The position numbers were made by a program, and so were the translations under genes. DNA of 64,000 nucleotides from positions 14,545,497 to 14,609,496 of the forward strand of contig NC_091016.1 of NCBI RefSeq assembly GCF_041296385.1, in the 5' to 3' direction. Origin of the DNA: Aphelocoma coerulescens (Eukaryota > Chordata > Aves > Passeriformes > Corvidae). The notes beneath the pieces are model-generated. The model worked only from the letters and a program-made list of their open reading frames with translations, had not been told where the DNA came from and ran no database searches. Below are positions 27,491 to 41,590 of this stretch, in pieces (positions within the stretch are counted from its first letter, which is position 1; every line of letters starts with the position of its first letter).

Positions 27491-28060
27491 TGCTTGAGAG
27501 AGAGATTGATGGTTTATTTCAGAGTTGCACAAGCCTGGGCGCTCTGTGGTATTCCACAAATCAAGCATGCCAGCTATCAAAACTTTTTACTATTCATACA
27601 TTTTAGCAAACAAAGGGGTTAGGCTACAAGCTACATCGTTCTCTTGTTAATTAGTATTCTATCTTTTATTGGTTAATGACTGTCTCGCTTCTCATGCTAA
27701 TTAGTCCCCATGCTCAGGCTTTCTCTTCTTCTGAGCTGGGTTTCTCAGGTCAGTGGTTTGTGAGTTGATGGTTGTGATCTGCCCCTGCTGGAATTACCTT
27801 CTACCCAGCCAGAGCTGATTCAGCACAGTTGTTTTATTAGTTTCTTCCTTATCTTGGGAGTTCTGCCAAATTTCCTTGGGGCCCATAAATTCTGCATTCT
27901 CTGTGTTCACCATCAGTGGTGCATCCTTCTTCCCAAGCTCAGTTAACCTCCCCCTGGGTCTGAGATCATTGAAGCATGTCCAGCCCTAAACCTTAACGAG
28001 GCAATTTACCCACAGGTAATTTGTTTTTCTAACACATGAACATCTCTCAGAGCTTGTTAG
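27491..28060 (-). repeat. Possible minus-strand LTR
   Basis: Starts TGCTTGAGAGAGAGATTG; on the minus strand AAATAAACCATCAATC near this edge would be a polyadenylation signal followed by a short U5. The sequence (GTTGCACAAGCCTGGGCGCT, TGCTAATTAGTCCCCATGCT) resembles an LTR group seen repeatedly in songbird genomes, by memory only. The right edge and any target duplication could not be fixed. Confidence 0.35.
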
Positions 28061-30340
28061 CTGCTATCTGTTTCACTGATTAAATCTCCTTGTTGATTAG
28101 GCTTGAAAGTATGCAAAGATCAAACATCAAAGAACATCCTTTCTTAAGAAAATTCAGTGGCTCTACCAAAAAGGTTTACCTGCAGTCCGTTTCAAAATCT
28201 GAATATATGAAAAAAAGTGAGGTTGTTGCAGCTACCCAAATGTCATTTTTTATTAAATCCCCTACACTCTTTCAAACATAGAAATTCAGCCTATCTAAAT
28301 TTTGCTTGGTGATTAATTGTGTGTACTTCATGATAACAGATACAGCCTCATTAGTACTGTTTACAGTGCCCATCCATGACATGACAGAAGGGAGCTAAGA
28401 AATAATTTAATCTCACGTAAATGAGCAAAAATAGCCACATCCAAAAGTTCAGCGCAGAATTCTGACCTGTGAAAGCAAGCTTGTTTGGAAATCAGCATAA
28501 CAGAAAGTGACCATTTGACAAATTGCATAAGGTTCAGTTTTCTTAATAGACAATATTATTCCAACAGCTTTGCTGCTCCCCAGCTGGGTTACACAAGCAG
28601 CTTCCCTTGTTTCCTCTATCTGGGGCACTGGTTTTCCATCCAATCCCAAGGATCCATGGACTTCTGAGGGATTGCAAGTGGTAGCTAATAAAGCACATAC
28701 AAAGTGTATACATGATTCCTGATATTCCTAAGTGGTCTGGCCCTCTTCTGAGAGACATTTAGCATTCCAGTAATTTGGATTATTGGAAAAATCACCTGTC
28801 TAAAGGGCTAATTAATAGGAGCAATGACTGTAGCTTGTACTGGAAATGTACAACACCCTATTTTATTGACTGTAAAGCAAAAGAACAGAAGCAAACATGA
28901 ATAATGTCGCTGTACTGACAAGGTCTGGATGGAAATAATACATATAGTTTTCTTTGCTGATTTCCATTTTAAATAAATTGCCCCATCTATTCAGATGCCC
29001 AGTCCAAGTTCAGCATTTAACAGTTTACCAGCTCAAGTAAGCAACAACAGCCACCCTTTCCCACAGAATTTTTATGCTGCCAGCATCCTTTCATTCCCCT
29101 CAAATTCAGGGTGGGAGTAGCTGTTGATATTTACTGAATTGTCAAAACTGTATCAAAAGAAGAAAAGGAGTAGTGGTGGGGGGACAGGTGCTATGACTTC
29201 CTTGACTGTCCAAAGGGGCTGGTCTCCGGTAAAACTCCATCTGGGACCAACTGGTCCCAGTCCCAGTGGAGCCAGACCAGCCTAGCATGAGCAAGTGCCT
29301 TACTAAGGCAGTGATCCCAGAGCTTATTTCAACTATTCACCTATTCTCAGTTGCCTGGAGGCTGCACCCTCACCTTCAACTCAGGAGACTCTCATATATA
29401 ATAAGTCCTTGCTTTAAGGCACCTCATTAAGTCCTGGATCTCCTTTTAACTACACGCCTGTAAATCAACAGGCTCTCTACTGCAGTCAATAAACCACATG
29501 AGCAGGGGTTAGTTCTTAGCATCTGGCTCAAATCCACCTCTATTTTGGCTAATTGATACCTCTAAGTGAATAACTGTGTAGAAATGACCTTTGGTGGGTA
29601 GAGACTTAAATCTCAGAAAAGTGTTCCTGATTTTACTAACCCAGGCTGCTGCCTTCCCAGAAAAGCCAGCCTCCTGTTCCCAGCATAACTAAGAACAGAG
29701 GTATCTTTCAACAACACTATTTTCTGGTTCTTTCTTTTCTACCAAAGCCTATTGGCAGCCAAAAAAAGGCTGGATGACGTTAAACAGATCTTTTCTTTGA
29801 ACAAATCTTAGCTAGCATCAGGCCTGGAAATTCAGCAGCATCCCAGAGATGACCTTGAAAGGAAATAGTTTTGCTTTGCCCAGCTTTGAGCAGAAGCAAT
29901 TGAAGCTGCCTACACGCACTGCACAAAAGCCTGTTAGCAGGCACAACAGAGCTGAGCCCCTCACATGCCATGCTGTTGGCTTGCTGCAGCCATCCACCAG
30001 CACCACAGCGCTGCAAGAGCATGTGACAGCCTGCAGCATGTGGATTGTCAGGGCAGGTGATGGGAAAGTTTCTTTAGGCCTTAGACCCTGTGATTGAGGA
30101 AAGCTTTTTCCAAAAAGCAGGCAGTCATAAATCAAGGGGCAGCTTTCTGGCTAGCAAAGACAGCATCACCTTAAGTGACACTGATAAACGAGGCTGCGAG
30201 GTTTGCTTTGCTACGCTATCTTCTGCTTAGCTTCCTCCAAAATTTAAATGCATAAAATAACATTAATATAAAGAGGAAGCCAGGTGTGAAATGAAGCAAT
30301 TCAGATGAAGTGGTTCATCACAGAGTTGTTGGTATAAAGT
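28061..30340. other. No gene recognised
   Basis: Ordinary intergenic sequence; no repeat or structured element stands out. Confidence 0.6.
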
Positions 30341-30475
30341 GAAGAATAACAGAATATTCCAAGTTGGAAGGCACCCACAAGGATCATCGAGTCCAACTCT
30401 GAAGTGAATGGCCTGTACAGGGATCAAACCTGTGACCTTGGCATTATTAACACCATGCTCTAATCGACTGAGTCT
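30341..30475 (-). mobile_element. CR1-derived fragment
   Basis: Reverse-orientation CR1-type end: AACAGAATATTCCAAGTTGG, GGATCATCGAGTCCAACTC, then a tail (GTGACCTTGGCATTATTAAC, CACCATGCTCTAATCGACTG) commonly found in one bird CR1 subgroup. The boundaries are approximate. Confidence 0.7.
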
Positions 30476-31443
30476 AAAAAGTCATATGAATTGGAGAATA
30501 TCTAGGTATAATTTATTTATGGGTCAGTTTGTTCTGAGCCACACCATATCCCCTGCAGAGAACAATTTATCTGCATTAATTGCCAGCTTTCATGAAACAC
30601 TTGGGAAATCTTCTGCGCTGAAAGTCCAGCCCAGACCCTGATCTCAGCAGAGCTCAGTGATGGCCACTGCTGCTCACCTTTGGTATCCCTCAGTTGGGAG
30701 CCACCTGGAAATAGCCAGTTCTCAGTGCCTAGGGAGGGGTCAGTGGGATTCCATTCTGGTTCCTGGCAGCTTCATGGGGAAACTCTGCAGGACCACAGAG
30801 GGAAATAAGTCACTCTGTTCAGCTCTGAGGTACAGTGGAAGAGAAGGAAGAGATGGAAACCATGACTTTCATGGGAAATACAAGGAAAGCATTCATTAGC
30901 ACCACTGCTAATAAATGCTGTAATTCTTTGGAGGTTTGAGACAGGCAGGTGAATAACCATGTCTCATTTTAAAACCACTATGTCTTAATGAAAGTACCAA
31001 AGATTATCTGAAAGATCTTACACAAAATAATTAATTTTAGGGATACAAACTAAGTTGTGAGTTGTGTTTTAAAGGTGCCTTGGCTTTTGAGTTAGTGAGA
31101 TACAAATTTGGGGGAGCACACACAAAAAAGGAAACAAAAATCCATATTGTAAAGAGGGAAATGAACTCCACTCAGAAAGCTTAAATGTCATTTACTTACA
31201 GTAGAAGTAAAGGTTATGTAAAGATTTAAAGAAGAAAAAAGTTTTCAAACCATACATGGACTTCTGGTAATATCCCCAACATCTTCCAGTAGCAGCAAGC
31301 TGGAATCTCTGCCCAAATTCTATCCTTATTCCTTCTTTCTTCCATCCCCCTAACTCTTCTCTGGTAGCAGTAGTGCCTGGCCATGGCATCTCATCTTTGT
31401 TAAAGCAAAATCCAACCCTACTTCCCTTACTGTGTTAGATCTG
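30476..31443. other. No gene recognised
   Basis: Sequence between two CR1 fragments; nothing recognised. Confidence 0.6.
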
Positions 31444-33075
31444 AATCACAGAATCCCAGGATGGGTCAGGTTGGAAGAGACCACTGTGGGTCATCTGGTC
31501 CAACCTCCCTGCTCAAGCAGGGTCATCGCAGAGCACATGGCACAGGATGGTGTCCAAATGGCTCTTGAATACCCCCAGTGAGGGAGGCTCCACAGCCTCT
31601 CTGGGCAATCTGTCCCAGTGCTCGGGCACTGCTCAGTGAGGAACCTCTTCCTCATGGTCAGGTGGAACTTCCCGTGCCTCAGTTCCTGCCCGCTGCCTCT
31701 TGTCCCATTGCCCGGCACCGCCGAGCAGAGCCTGGTCCATCCTCTGAGCCCTCCCTGCAGACACTGACAGACATGGATGAGGTTCCCTCTCAGTGTCTCT
31801 TCTCCAGCCTGAACAGGCCCAGCTCCCTCAGCCTTTCCTCAGAAGGGAGGGGCTCCAGTCCCTTCATCATTTGCCACCCTCTGCTGGACCCTCTCCAGGA
31901 GCTCCTTGTCTCTATTGTCCTGAGGAGCCCAGAACTGGACACAGCACTCCAGATGTGCCTCACCAGGGCTGGGTAGAGGGGCAGGATCACCTCCCTGACC
32001 AGCTGGCAATGCTCTTCCTAATGCAGCCCAGGATGCCATTGGCAACGTGCCACAAGGGCACTGCTGGCCCATGGACAGCTTGTTGTCCACCAGCACCCCC
32101 AGGTCCTCCTTCCCAGAGCTGCTTCCCAGCAGGTCACCCCCAGCCTGTGCTGGTGCCTGGGGCTGTTCCTGCCCAGGTGCAGGACCCTGCATTTGCCCTT
32201 GCTGAACTTCAGGAGGTTCTTCCTGCCCATCTCTCCAGCCTGTCGAGGTCCCTCTGAAGGGCTCACAGCACTCTGGGGTATTGGCCACTGCTCCCAGCTT
32301 TGTGTCACCAGTGAACTTGCTGAGCAGGCATCTGCTCCTTCATCCAAGTCATTGATGAATCAGTTAAACAATACTGGGCCCAGGACAGGACCCTGGGGGA
32401 CACCACCAGTGACAGGCCTCTGGCTGGGCACTGTGCCACTGATCACCACCCTCCAGGGTCTGCTGTTCAGCCAGTTCTCAATCCACCTCACCATCCACTC
32501 ACCCAGACAGGACTTCCTGAGCTTGCCTATGTAAGAGTGTCAAAAGCCCATCTGAAGTACAGATTAACAATACCCACTGCTCTCCCCTCCTCCATCCAGA
32601 TAGTTCTTTTGTTGTAGAAGGCAATCAGGCTGGTCAAGCCTAATGTACCTTCAGTGAATCCATGCTGACTACTCCTTCTTGATCACTTTCTTGTCCTCCT
32701 CTGTATGGATAGAGATGGCCTCAAAAGGAGATGCTCCACCACCTTTCCAGGGATGGAGGTGAGACTGACAGGCTCGTAATTCTCTGGGTTCTCCTTGCCC
32801 ATTTTGAAGACTGGGGTGAGATTTGCTTTCTGCCAGTCCTCAGGCACCTCTCCTGATCACCACAACCTCTCAAAGATCCCATCAGGGCCCATGGATTTGT
32901 GGATGCCAAGTTTGTCTGGGTGATCTCTAACCCAATCCTCCTTGACCAAGGGAAAGTCTTCCTTCCCCCATTCCTTTACTCTGATCTCCTGGATCAGAGA
33001 TCCCTGAGGGCTGATCTTGTCAGGGAAGACTGATGGAAAGAAGGTGTTCAGTAACTCTGCCTTCTCTGCATTCTA
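31444..33075 (-). mobile_element. CR1 LINE, 3' portion of the reverse-transcriptase ORF (degenerate)
   Basis: About 1.6 kb of CR1 in reverse orientation, starting at its 3' end with AATCACAGAATCCCAGG and running back into the reverse-transcriptase region. Minus-strand translations give CR1 hallmarks in broken frames: MILPLYPALVR, EERLRELGLFRLEKR (31790-31990) and KGKCRVLHLGRNSPRHQ (about 32170-32200). The segment from about 32350 corresponds to the usual CR1 palm/thumb region, and that near 33000-33075 to the start of the polymerase region. Frameshifts, stops and a small deletion near 32870 make it a dead copy. The 5' truncation is typical of CR1. Confidence 0.9.
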
Positions 33076-36000
33076 TTTGCCTCTTACTTGTTAAATCAAC
33101 AGCGTGACTGCAGAGGAAAGTTAGAGGCCCCTTGCTGGAATTACATCAATTTGCAAGTTCAGTGGTGTCTATTTGGAGGGAGCAAGGAACTATTTTAAGA
33201 TTGCTGGCATTCTCAGAAACAATTTCTGGAGAGAATTTCTATTTACATTAGTGTTACTACTCTGCATGATTACTTCCCACAAGAAATATGGACTGTTTAG
33301 CAATAAACCAGTCACCATTTTTCCACCAAAGGAGTGCTATGCAGTCATTCGAGGCTGATTTCTTTGGACCCATTTATTATCTGGGTTTCTTGCTTTGTAC
33401 CAGGGTTTAATTTTTCTTCCAGCTGGGCTCTGTGTTCCTTCTTGGCACTTTTAAAGATCCTTATAAAGTATCTTTGTACTGCACAATTAGATCATTTGTT
33501 AGAACAAAGACATGGAAAAATCGACTGTGGCTGGTTTTGTCCAACAAAGGTCCATGACAGTCTCCCATAATCTCTCTCTTCTACAATTCAGAGGTTCTTG
33601 ACATGAGGGTAGAGTTGTGGGTTTTTTGTTGTCTGATCTACTTCTTCCCCTTCCAAACTCTTCTCTGTTCTGTGCCTGGTCTCTGGGTTCTCATGCTGGA
33701 CTGGGCAAATGAAGAAACCTGTGGAAACAACCAAGGAACAGTGGTGGAACAGTGTTGAAAGAATGCACACCACTGTGGCTGGTGGCGTGGCTGTGTCAGG
33801 AGAGCCCTGGGACACAGAACCCAGCCTGGCAGCACAGATCAAAGGGACAAGGATGCTTGGGAGGCCATTGGCAGCATGCAGCCATCCTGCCTTGCACGTG
33901 CAGGCCAAGCAGGTTACAGGATCCTCTTGTAAAGTTATAAATCAGAGTTTTCGTCTGTCTCCTGTTCATGCAAACACACTCCAAACTCCAGACTAAGAAA
34001 ATGAAACCCTCCCGAAAACAAGCAGAAAGATGGGAAAACAGAACAGTGAGCCCATCAGAGCAGTTCTGCAGGCTGCTTGTGCTTCTAAAACCCTGGCAAT
34101 ACAGGCAAGAGGCATCTTGCTTTCATTCTGTGGCCTATCTTTAATTCCCTGTTACACAACACAATAGTCCAGCCCCGATGGAGAAAATTGCTGCACATAC
34201 AGTGAACTCCCACGAACAATAAAATGCAGCTCAGTCCTGCTTATTCATCATATCCCCATGACCTTGAGATATTTTAAAAGACAGTGAAAACACCTGAGAC
34301 CTTCAAGTCTGAAAAGCTCTATGCACATAGGAATCGCTTCTTTTTCAAGAGGGGCTTTGTTCAAAATTAACAAAGTGTCTATTAGGCATACTAAAAAGTG
34401 AGAGCAACAGATAAGGAGCAAACAGCATTTCCTTGCATCAAAAAGTAGGTCACATCTAGAGCCTTTTTCTTCCCAAACTTGAGGTGCTTCTGTTCTCCTC
34501 CCTTTCTTCTCCAGATCTTTCCCTGAATAACCTTCTTGAGAAGACAAAGACCTCCTTTTCCTGCTCTAAATGAGGAAAATACTTCTCCCAGCCCACTCTG
34601 TATCTCTGCAGTTTGTTTAAATCCTCCACTGACTGCCACGTATTTGACAAGAAAGACAACATGCGGCAGCAGAGGTGATATAAATCATATTGCATGAGCC
34701 TGGAAAGAACTACACCCATCATTGCTGCCAGGGAATTTCATGGCAATCCACTCTTGTCCATCCTCACCTTCAGCTCTGCCAACAGGGATCTCCATGGCTG
34801 AAGAGGGATACCCTTGAAGGTGGTGACATGAGTAAGGCAAAGATGGTTATATTCATGTATGTTTTGTCCTTTAAATATAAGAAGAGGAAGGTTACCCTGT
34901 TTTGCATTGCATGGCATGTGGGAGCACCCGAAACACCGGGACTGTTCCTGGGGAGTGCTGCAGTGAAGCAGCAATGGATAGGTTCTAGCTAGGCACTGAT
35001 AGGAATGGAAAAGCCTGTCATTTAGGATGGTATGTTAATTTATCTCCACTGGATTTCTTCAGGGACCAATAATATTGATTTAGAACTTTGTTCTGACAAC
35101 AGCTGAAAGGTGTGAGCTGGGAGAATTTTCTGTGCCTTGCCAACTGCTTCTCCTAATTACTACCTGCAATTGCAGCCTGGAGTTCTTGCTCTTTTTTCAC
35201 CTTGAGTCTTAAGACAGGATGCTGCCAGGGTCTGAGCCATCCGTCTTGGTATCCTGCACCAGGACCTCACTATAGCTCTTGACATGTTCTGAAAGTTAAA
35301 TTGGAGCTGCTTTCAGTATAGAACAGAATACAGACTTAACATCTGGGTTTTGCACAGCCTAGAGTACAATGTAGATGTTAATTGGTGGGTTGTGGGGGAA
35401 ACCAAGAAAAAAGAAACAAGAAAACCAAAAAAGCCACCCCACCACCAAAATAAAAAAATCCCTGAACCTTGTATTTTTCCTAAGAGCAGAGAGGGCTTGT
35501 CCCATGGGTAGAAATAGCCAAAGACACTGCCTTTCAGCACATCAGGTTGAGTTATGTCTGTTTGTGCCATACACAACTGCACAAATTCCCTCTCTCCTTG
35601 CAGTTAAAGGGGTTGATGGCTGTTCCTCTGCTCCCTCTACAACCTGTGAGCATTTTTAGTTCCCACCTGTGGTGAGACAGCACTGCCTTGGCTCCTCTGT
35701 ACAGCCAGTCCAGATATTAACTGGTCCAAGTAGGATGTCCCACTGGGAATTCACCTCTGATAGAGCCTGAAACACAAAACAGCCTCCCTTTTGTGGGCAA
35801 AGATGCCTTTCTGACACAGGAGTTGTTTTCTATATGAGAGCACAGTGTTATCCACTTATGTTCTATTTTAATGGTTTCATTTGTCCTGTGAAATTCTTGC
35901 AGCAGGAGAACTGGACACAACACACCAATTTTCTCTTATAATACGAATCATCAAAGTTCCTAAGTTTCATCCTTTGGCTTTGTAGGCAGAACTAGAGAGC

Positions 36001-37087
36001 ATGGAACAGACACAAGCTCATTCTCCTGATGCTTTGCCGTGTTCCACCTTGCAAAGCGCCCCTGAACCACAGGAGGCTGATCTTACAGCTTAGGAGGCAT
36101 TGTCTGAGCAGAAGCAGCTACTGCTTATTTTGGGGATGGGATGGGGGTGGGGCTTGATATTGTTAATCTCCTCCTTAGGGATTGTTCAAATTTGCAGTAT
36201 ATTTTCCCTCTGAAATGAGAAAAGCATGAAAAGAAGGCATCAGGTGCTCTGCTAATATGCTTGATGTTGTCTGCTGCTCTTCCTGAAACTTTCTCTTCTT
36301 TGAAAATAGGAACTGTGCAACCCTATTGCATAAGAAGAACGTCTTGCAGACGTTGAAATAAGTGTAACTGGTGCAGAGCTACTTGGCTGATTCTGCAGAA
36401 AACCAGAAGCAGTGGCTTGCAGACAATAAATGCTCCTCTTTCATCTCTACTCAGAGATCTAAAGCTGATCTCTTTAGTGCCACAACTGCTGACTGCTTTC
36501 TTCCCGAAGAAACCACCTCAGGGAGGAGAAAAAGAAATTTCCTTGCACAGTGAGCTGCCCACAGAGGCACAGACAGACACTTCTGATCACACTTTTTAAA
36601 TCTCCCTGGCTGCTTGTGGGCAGATCCTCTGATTTTAACAACAACAACAACAACAAAGCTTACTCCATATCATCTTTTTCAAGACAGAGATGAACAAAAA
36701 TTGGCTTTATCTTACTCTCTACAGTTTTGGGTGGTGGGATCAGTAGGATCTTATCTCTCAGACCTTCCTCATCAAACCTTCCTCATCCGAGACTCACTGG
36801 TGATTACTTAACCACCTGAATTAGCTGGTGGAAGCTGTCTTTGCTCTAGAAACCTCCCAGAGCTGTACTGAGATACTAAGAAGGTGGCTGGATTGTGATT
36901 GTACTGCCTAAAGGGGATGTTATGGAGAACTTTCATGACCAAAAAGACAACAGGACTTTTCCTTGCAGGGCTGATGAGGCATCACGCAGACCATCTGCTA
37001 AGGAGCTGACAAAGACAAGCTGCAGTTTTCTGTTGCTGTTGTGCAGAAGGTTGCAGGGTTTTATTGCAAGGCTCACTTCTTCTTCCT
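33076..37087. other. No gene recognised
   Basis: Sequence between two CR1 copies, with the ACA microsatellite at 36637. Overlapping frames of 95-106 codons at 33588-33996 on both strands show no domain. Confidence 0.6.
36637..36656. repeat. (ACA)n short microsatellite
   Basis: About six perfect ACA units. Confidence 0.85.
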
Positions 37088-37791
37088 ATCAACTTTGAAA
37101 AATCATGGAGAACAGGAAAAGTGCTCAAAGAGTGGAGAAAAGCCAATGTTACTCCCATCTTCAAAAAGGTCAAGAAGGAGGACCTAGGAAGTCACTGGCC
37201 AGTCAGCCTCACCTCCATCCTTGGAAAGGTGATGGAACAGATGATTCTGGATGTCATCACCAAGCATGTAGAAGAAAAGAAGGTCACTTGGAGTAGTCAG
37301 CATGGATTCACCAAGTGGAAATCATGCCTGACCAATCTGATAGCCTTCTCTGATGGCATGACTGGCTGGGTGGATGAGGGGAGAGCAGTGGATGTTGCCT
37401 ACCTTGACTTCAGCAAGTCAGGACAGAGCTGGACCTATTTAATCTAGAGAAGACTGAGAAGGGATCTCATTAATGCATATAAATATCTGAAAGGTGGCTG
37501 CCAGGAGGATGGTGCCAGGCTCTTTTCAGGTGCCTAGCAATGATAAGATGAGGAGCAAAGTCCATAAACTAAAACACAAGAAGTTCCACCTCAACATGAG
37601 GAACAACTTCTTTACACTGAGGCTGGCAGAGCAACTGGAACAGGTTGCCCAGGGAAAGGAGTCTCCCTCTTTGGAGACATTCCAAACCCACCTGGATGCA
37701 TTCCTGTGTCACCTGCTCCTGCCTTGGCAGCAGAGTTGACTGGATGATCTCCAGAAGTCCCTTCCAACCCTAACTATTCTGTGATTCGGAT
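37088..37791 (+). mobile_element. CR1 LINE with a large internal deletion
   Basis: The plus-strand frame gives CR1 reverse-transcriptase text: WRKANVTPIFKK, VSLTSILGKVMEQMIL, SSQHGFTKWKSCLTNLIAF and VDVAYLDFSK (motif A). It then jumps at about 37420 to the 3' region (LINAYKYLKGGCQEDGARLF in another frame), so most of the palm and thumb is missing. The end is the CR1 3' untranslated tail with CTTCCAACCCTAACTATTCT and GTGATTCGG at about 37760-37791. It is a non-functional copy. Confidence 0.9.
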
Positions 37792-40700
37792 TCCACTCTA
37801 CTTTTCTCTTTGCTCTATGAAGAAGAACCTGCAAAGGTTAACAGCACAGAACACCTACTGTGCTCTTGCTGCTGTCCCTGTCCCAGCAGTTGGCACCTGC
37901 AAACAGGTACCTAGGAAGAACACATACCCTGGAACCGACGTTTGGAGAGTCTCTGTTTCAGCTCCATAGGGAGTTGGGGCTGCCCTACCAAGCAGAATTT
38001 TCTGCTGTGAAAAAGCAGAGCATCACCAAAGCTTGAGAAGCAGTATGTTTGGGTTTATCTGGACCAAAGCAAGTCAAGAGATTAGAAAACAATCTTAGCT
38101 TTTTCTTTCTTTTCCCATTGTACTCCTTCATCATCCCAGCATCCTGAGCACCTTTGAACTCCTGAAGCCTTTCAGATTGCTCCATTGCTCTGTCATTTCA
38201 CTGCCACTCTTAGAAGTGATCTTGGTAGTGGGTCTTTTGTACAAAAGGTATTTAAGGGTCCATTTGAAGCTGTGGACCTCAGGATTTCACTGTATAGCAG
38301 CAGAGGCAGGATGGCCCATGCCAACGTAGACTCTAAATCAGTGTGAGTGCTAAATGAACCCTACGAGGGACAATGTCCAACGTATCAGGGGCATGTCCCA
38401 GGCAGGGCCAGACTCTTTGCTGGCATGAACAATACTGCAGCCTTTCAATCCTGCACTCCATTACTGTGCACAAAATCCAGCCTGAGCTCCCTTCTGCATT
38501 CTGCTAGGAAAGCAGCTCAGAGTCACTGCAAAATTGAAACTGTGCAACTACAAAGCTAGGAAATTAATATCTGGAATATCCCTTTAGGCTACTGGGTGCC
38601 CTTGCTTAGCACTGCAGTAAATGCAGGGAAAAAAGAGAGGGTGAAACTCACTTCACTTACTTGAAAAAGTTCTGAGTAATTTATTTAGTTGAGTGTTGAG
38701 TTTTGATGAATAATGTGCCTGTCTTGGTGAGAGAAGCACAATAACATACTGTGAGGGGAAGCCATGGAGCAGGATTCAATCAGTATATGGGATGCCAGCA
38801 GGGAAATTAACTACAAAGAATGGACTTTTTTCAGCGACCCCAGTAAATCTGCCTGTACCTTTCAGTCTGTAACCACCACTGGGTACCCAGCCCAAGAGCA
38901 TGATGTGCCAGTAAACAGGCAACAGTAGCAGCCGAGAGGTAAAGATTGCACAGCTCAGGAGGCTGCTGGGCATGCAGGTCCTGCCAGCCGTGTCCTCACG
39001 CTGGGACCAGCTCCCCATCCCCACTGCAGCCAGTCCTCCCTGGCAGCAGGGAAGTTTATGAGACGTCCCTGCTCAAGGGGAGAGCTCAGATTGGGCCCAT
39101 TCTGGTGGGAATATTTGCAAAGTGAAGTAATTGGCTGCTAATCAACAGTACAGACAAGAGAGATGTGTCTTCATTTTGCGCCTTCACTCCCCTCTATGCA
39201 AGCCAGGAGCTTTCCAGGTTGCAGGTTCATTGCAGGGCATGAGACCTATTGTTCCTTAGTCAGCCTGAACCAAAGCACAGCCTGGGGTCAAGCAAGTGCT
39301 TCTGTCACATCAACCCAGCCATCCAAAGGAGCTGTGCATTCCCCACGTAGGCACAACAGGGACACAAAGGTTTTTTCATGCTTGTGCCCAGCAACGAGCA
39401 TTTTTCAAAAGCAGCCTGCAATGCCCTAAACCCTCCTCTGACTGACAGGTGGCGGAAGCTCTATCAAAGGCATGGCTGGAGCATACTGGAGCCCCACAGA
39501 AGGAGTGGGGGAGGCATCTGGGGGCCCTTTGTCCTCAGAGTCATATCTTGATTTACAGCCAGACCTGCAAGACACTCCTGTTGATCACTACCTGACAAGT
39601 GTCAGCGGTTCTTGTCTGTGACCATTATCCCTTTAATATAAAACAGCGGGGAGATTAAATAACCTGAAAATGCAGCCAGGCTTTGGTAGGGCTTGGAACA
39701 GCCCTTATGATGTCCTGGCCAGCTCTGCTTTATTCCATTTCCTCCACTGGCAGACAGCACGGCTCATTGTGCATGCAAGCGTATTCAAAAGTGTGACATA
39801 AATGAAATGCACTCATCTTGATGGAAAATACAAGAGCCCAAATGTGTCAGGGCCTTCAGTTGTTTTACAAGGTCCAAAGCAGAGGGAGGAGGTGCCAGTC
39901 AAAACCTTTGGTTTCTTCTGTCTCTGTCTCTCTCATTTGCTCTTTTTTTTAGAGGTTTCTTGGGAAATGAGGTAAGGGAAACACTGAAAGTCCCCCTTGG
40001 ATCAGCTCAAAGTCTACAAAACCCCAGAGATCCTCCTGCTGACAGTTTCTCCCCCACAGATGCTTCTCTTCTGAAGCCTGCCCTGCAGAACTGTGCTCTG
40101 ACTCTGCTCTGCTTGCCTGTCACAAACCATGAAGCCCCCAGGTGCCTCAGCACTGGCATGGGATCATGCAACAGGACTCCCAGATCCAGACCCTGGCTTT
40201 CTGAGGAATAATCTGGCACATGTCAGCATATAGCTGACCTGCTCCTTGTACACAACCCCACAGACCTACACTGGATTCCCATGGCTTGCCAAATACCTGT
40301 GGGGATGGATGAAGGTCACCTGCCAATCAGTCCAGACTGGAGATGAGAAATGAAGAGAGAAGTTTAGCTGCCTCAATGATCCAAGTGGGAAATGCTTCAG
40401 CTAATGTGTACTTCCAAGGCATCAGACTTCTAAGGGTTTAGTTCTTTTTAGCAATCATCTGATCACTCCAGGGCCTCACTGCAGTACAGGCTTGGTAACA
40501 GGCATCTGTGGCTCTGAAAGTGGTGTGACCTAAATGTAGCAAGCAGAGAGAAAGAGGAGCAGGAAGCTGCTAGAGAGCTGGACAACATTTTGTTCACATT
40601 AGTGACTACAAGCGAAGTCTCATAACCCGGCCAGGCTCATCAGTCCATGCTGGCCATTCACACTGCACGACAGCAATATTTTAATTCAGATATTTTTAAA

Positions 40701-41089
40701 TTTTTTAAATTTTAAATGCAGGACTTTTTATACAGTAACTTCATTTGTGTGTCATTTTTCAGAGGATCACATATCCATCAGGTGTGTTGCTTATGTCTGG
40801 GAAGAGAGGACATATGTGTCAGGTGGGCACACATACCAGGGAAATACAATGCTACTGGAATATAGTGTTTGAGAGTATAGGCAGTTTCAGTTCTTGTTCA
40901 CTCTGTTGGATACATTTTCCCTGTGATCATATGGATAAAACTTTCAGCTTGGAAGCCGTCACAAAGACAAGGGCCTGTAAATGAGAATGGCTGCTGATGG
41001 AGCACATTTTTCTACATCTCCAGCCTGCACTTGAGGATCCAGTTACCTCTTTTGTCTTTCCTCATCCCAACTGCTGCTTCAGTAATAAA
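37792..41089. other. No gene recognised
   Basis: Short frames only. An AT-rich palindromic stretch (TTTTTAAATTTTTTAAATTT) lies near 40694. Confidence 0.6.
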
Positions 41090-41170
41090 TCAATCTATAA
41101 TAAATATATATTAATAAATCAATAATTAATAAATAATAAAAACTATTAATAATTAATAAATCAGTAATAA

Positions 41171-41220
<50 letters not shown>

Positions 41221-41221
41221 T
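41090..41221. repeat. AT-rich tract followed by (CTAT)n microsatellite
   Basis: 41090-41171 is built of imperfect AATAAATC/TTAATAA units. From 41172 to 41220 there are about twelve perfect CTAT units. Confidence 0.95.
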
Positions 41222-41524
41222 TTTGCCTCTAGGATCTTGGTTATGACTTGTTGTGAGGAGGAAGGGTCTATAACTTTGTGAGCCCAGGTATAGGAATCAT
41301 ATAGGGATAGCATGAAAAATTCCTGCTGGAATTAAAGCCAGGTGCAGAGGGACCCACATGCCAGTTTGTCATCGTGAACAAAACCAGCATCAAGAGTGAG
41401 CTCTCTTGTTTTGGTTCCAGCTGACTCAGGAATTTCCTGAGGGGAAAAAGCCCCTCAAACATCATAACTTGGCTCTTGGAATTCATTGATTATCCAGGAA
41501 TTAAAATGAGAGGTGTCATGGTTT

Positions 41525-41590
41525 AGGAATGGTATTCCCTGATTTATGTTCCCATTTAGGAATGGTATTCCCCGATTTATGTTCCCATTT
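41525..41590. repeat. 33-bp tandem duplication
   Basis: Two copies of a unit starting AGGAATGGTATTCCC and ending TTATGTTCCCATTT (41525-41557 and 41558-41590), differing at one base. It directly adjoins the left edge of the minus-strand LTR, so it lies in what would be that element's leader. Confidence 0.85.
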
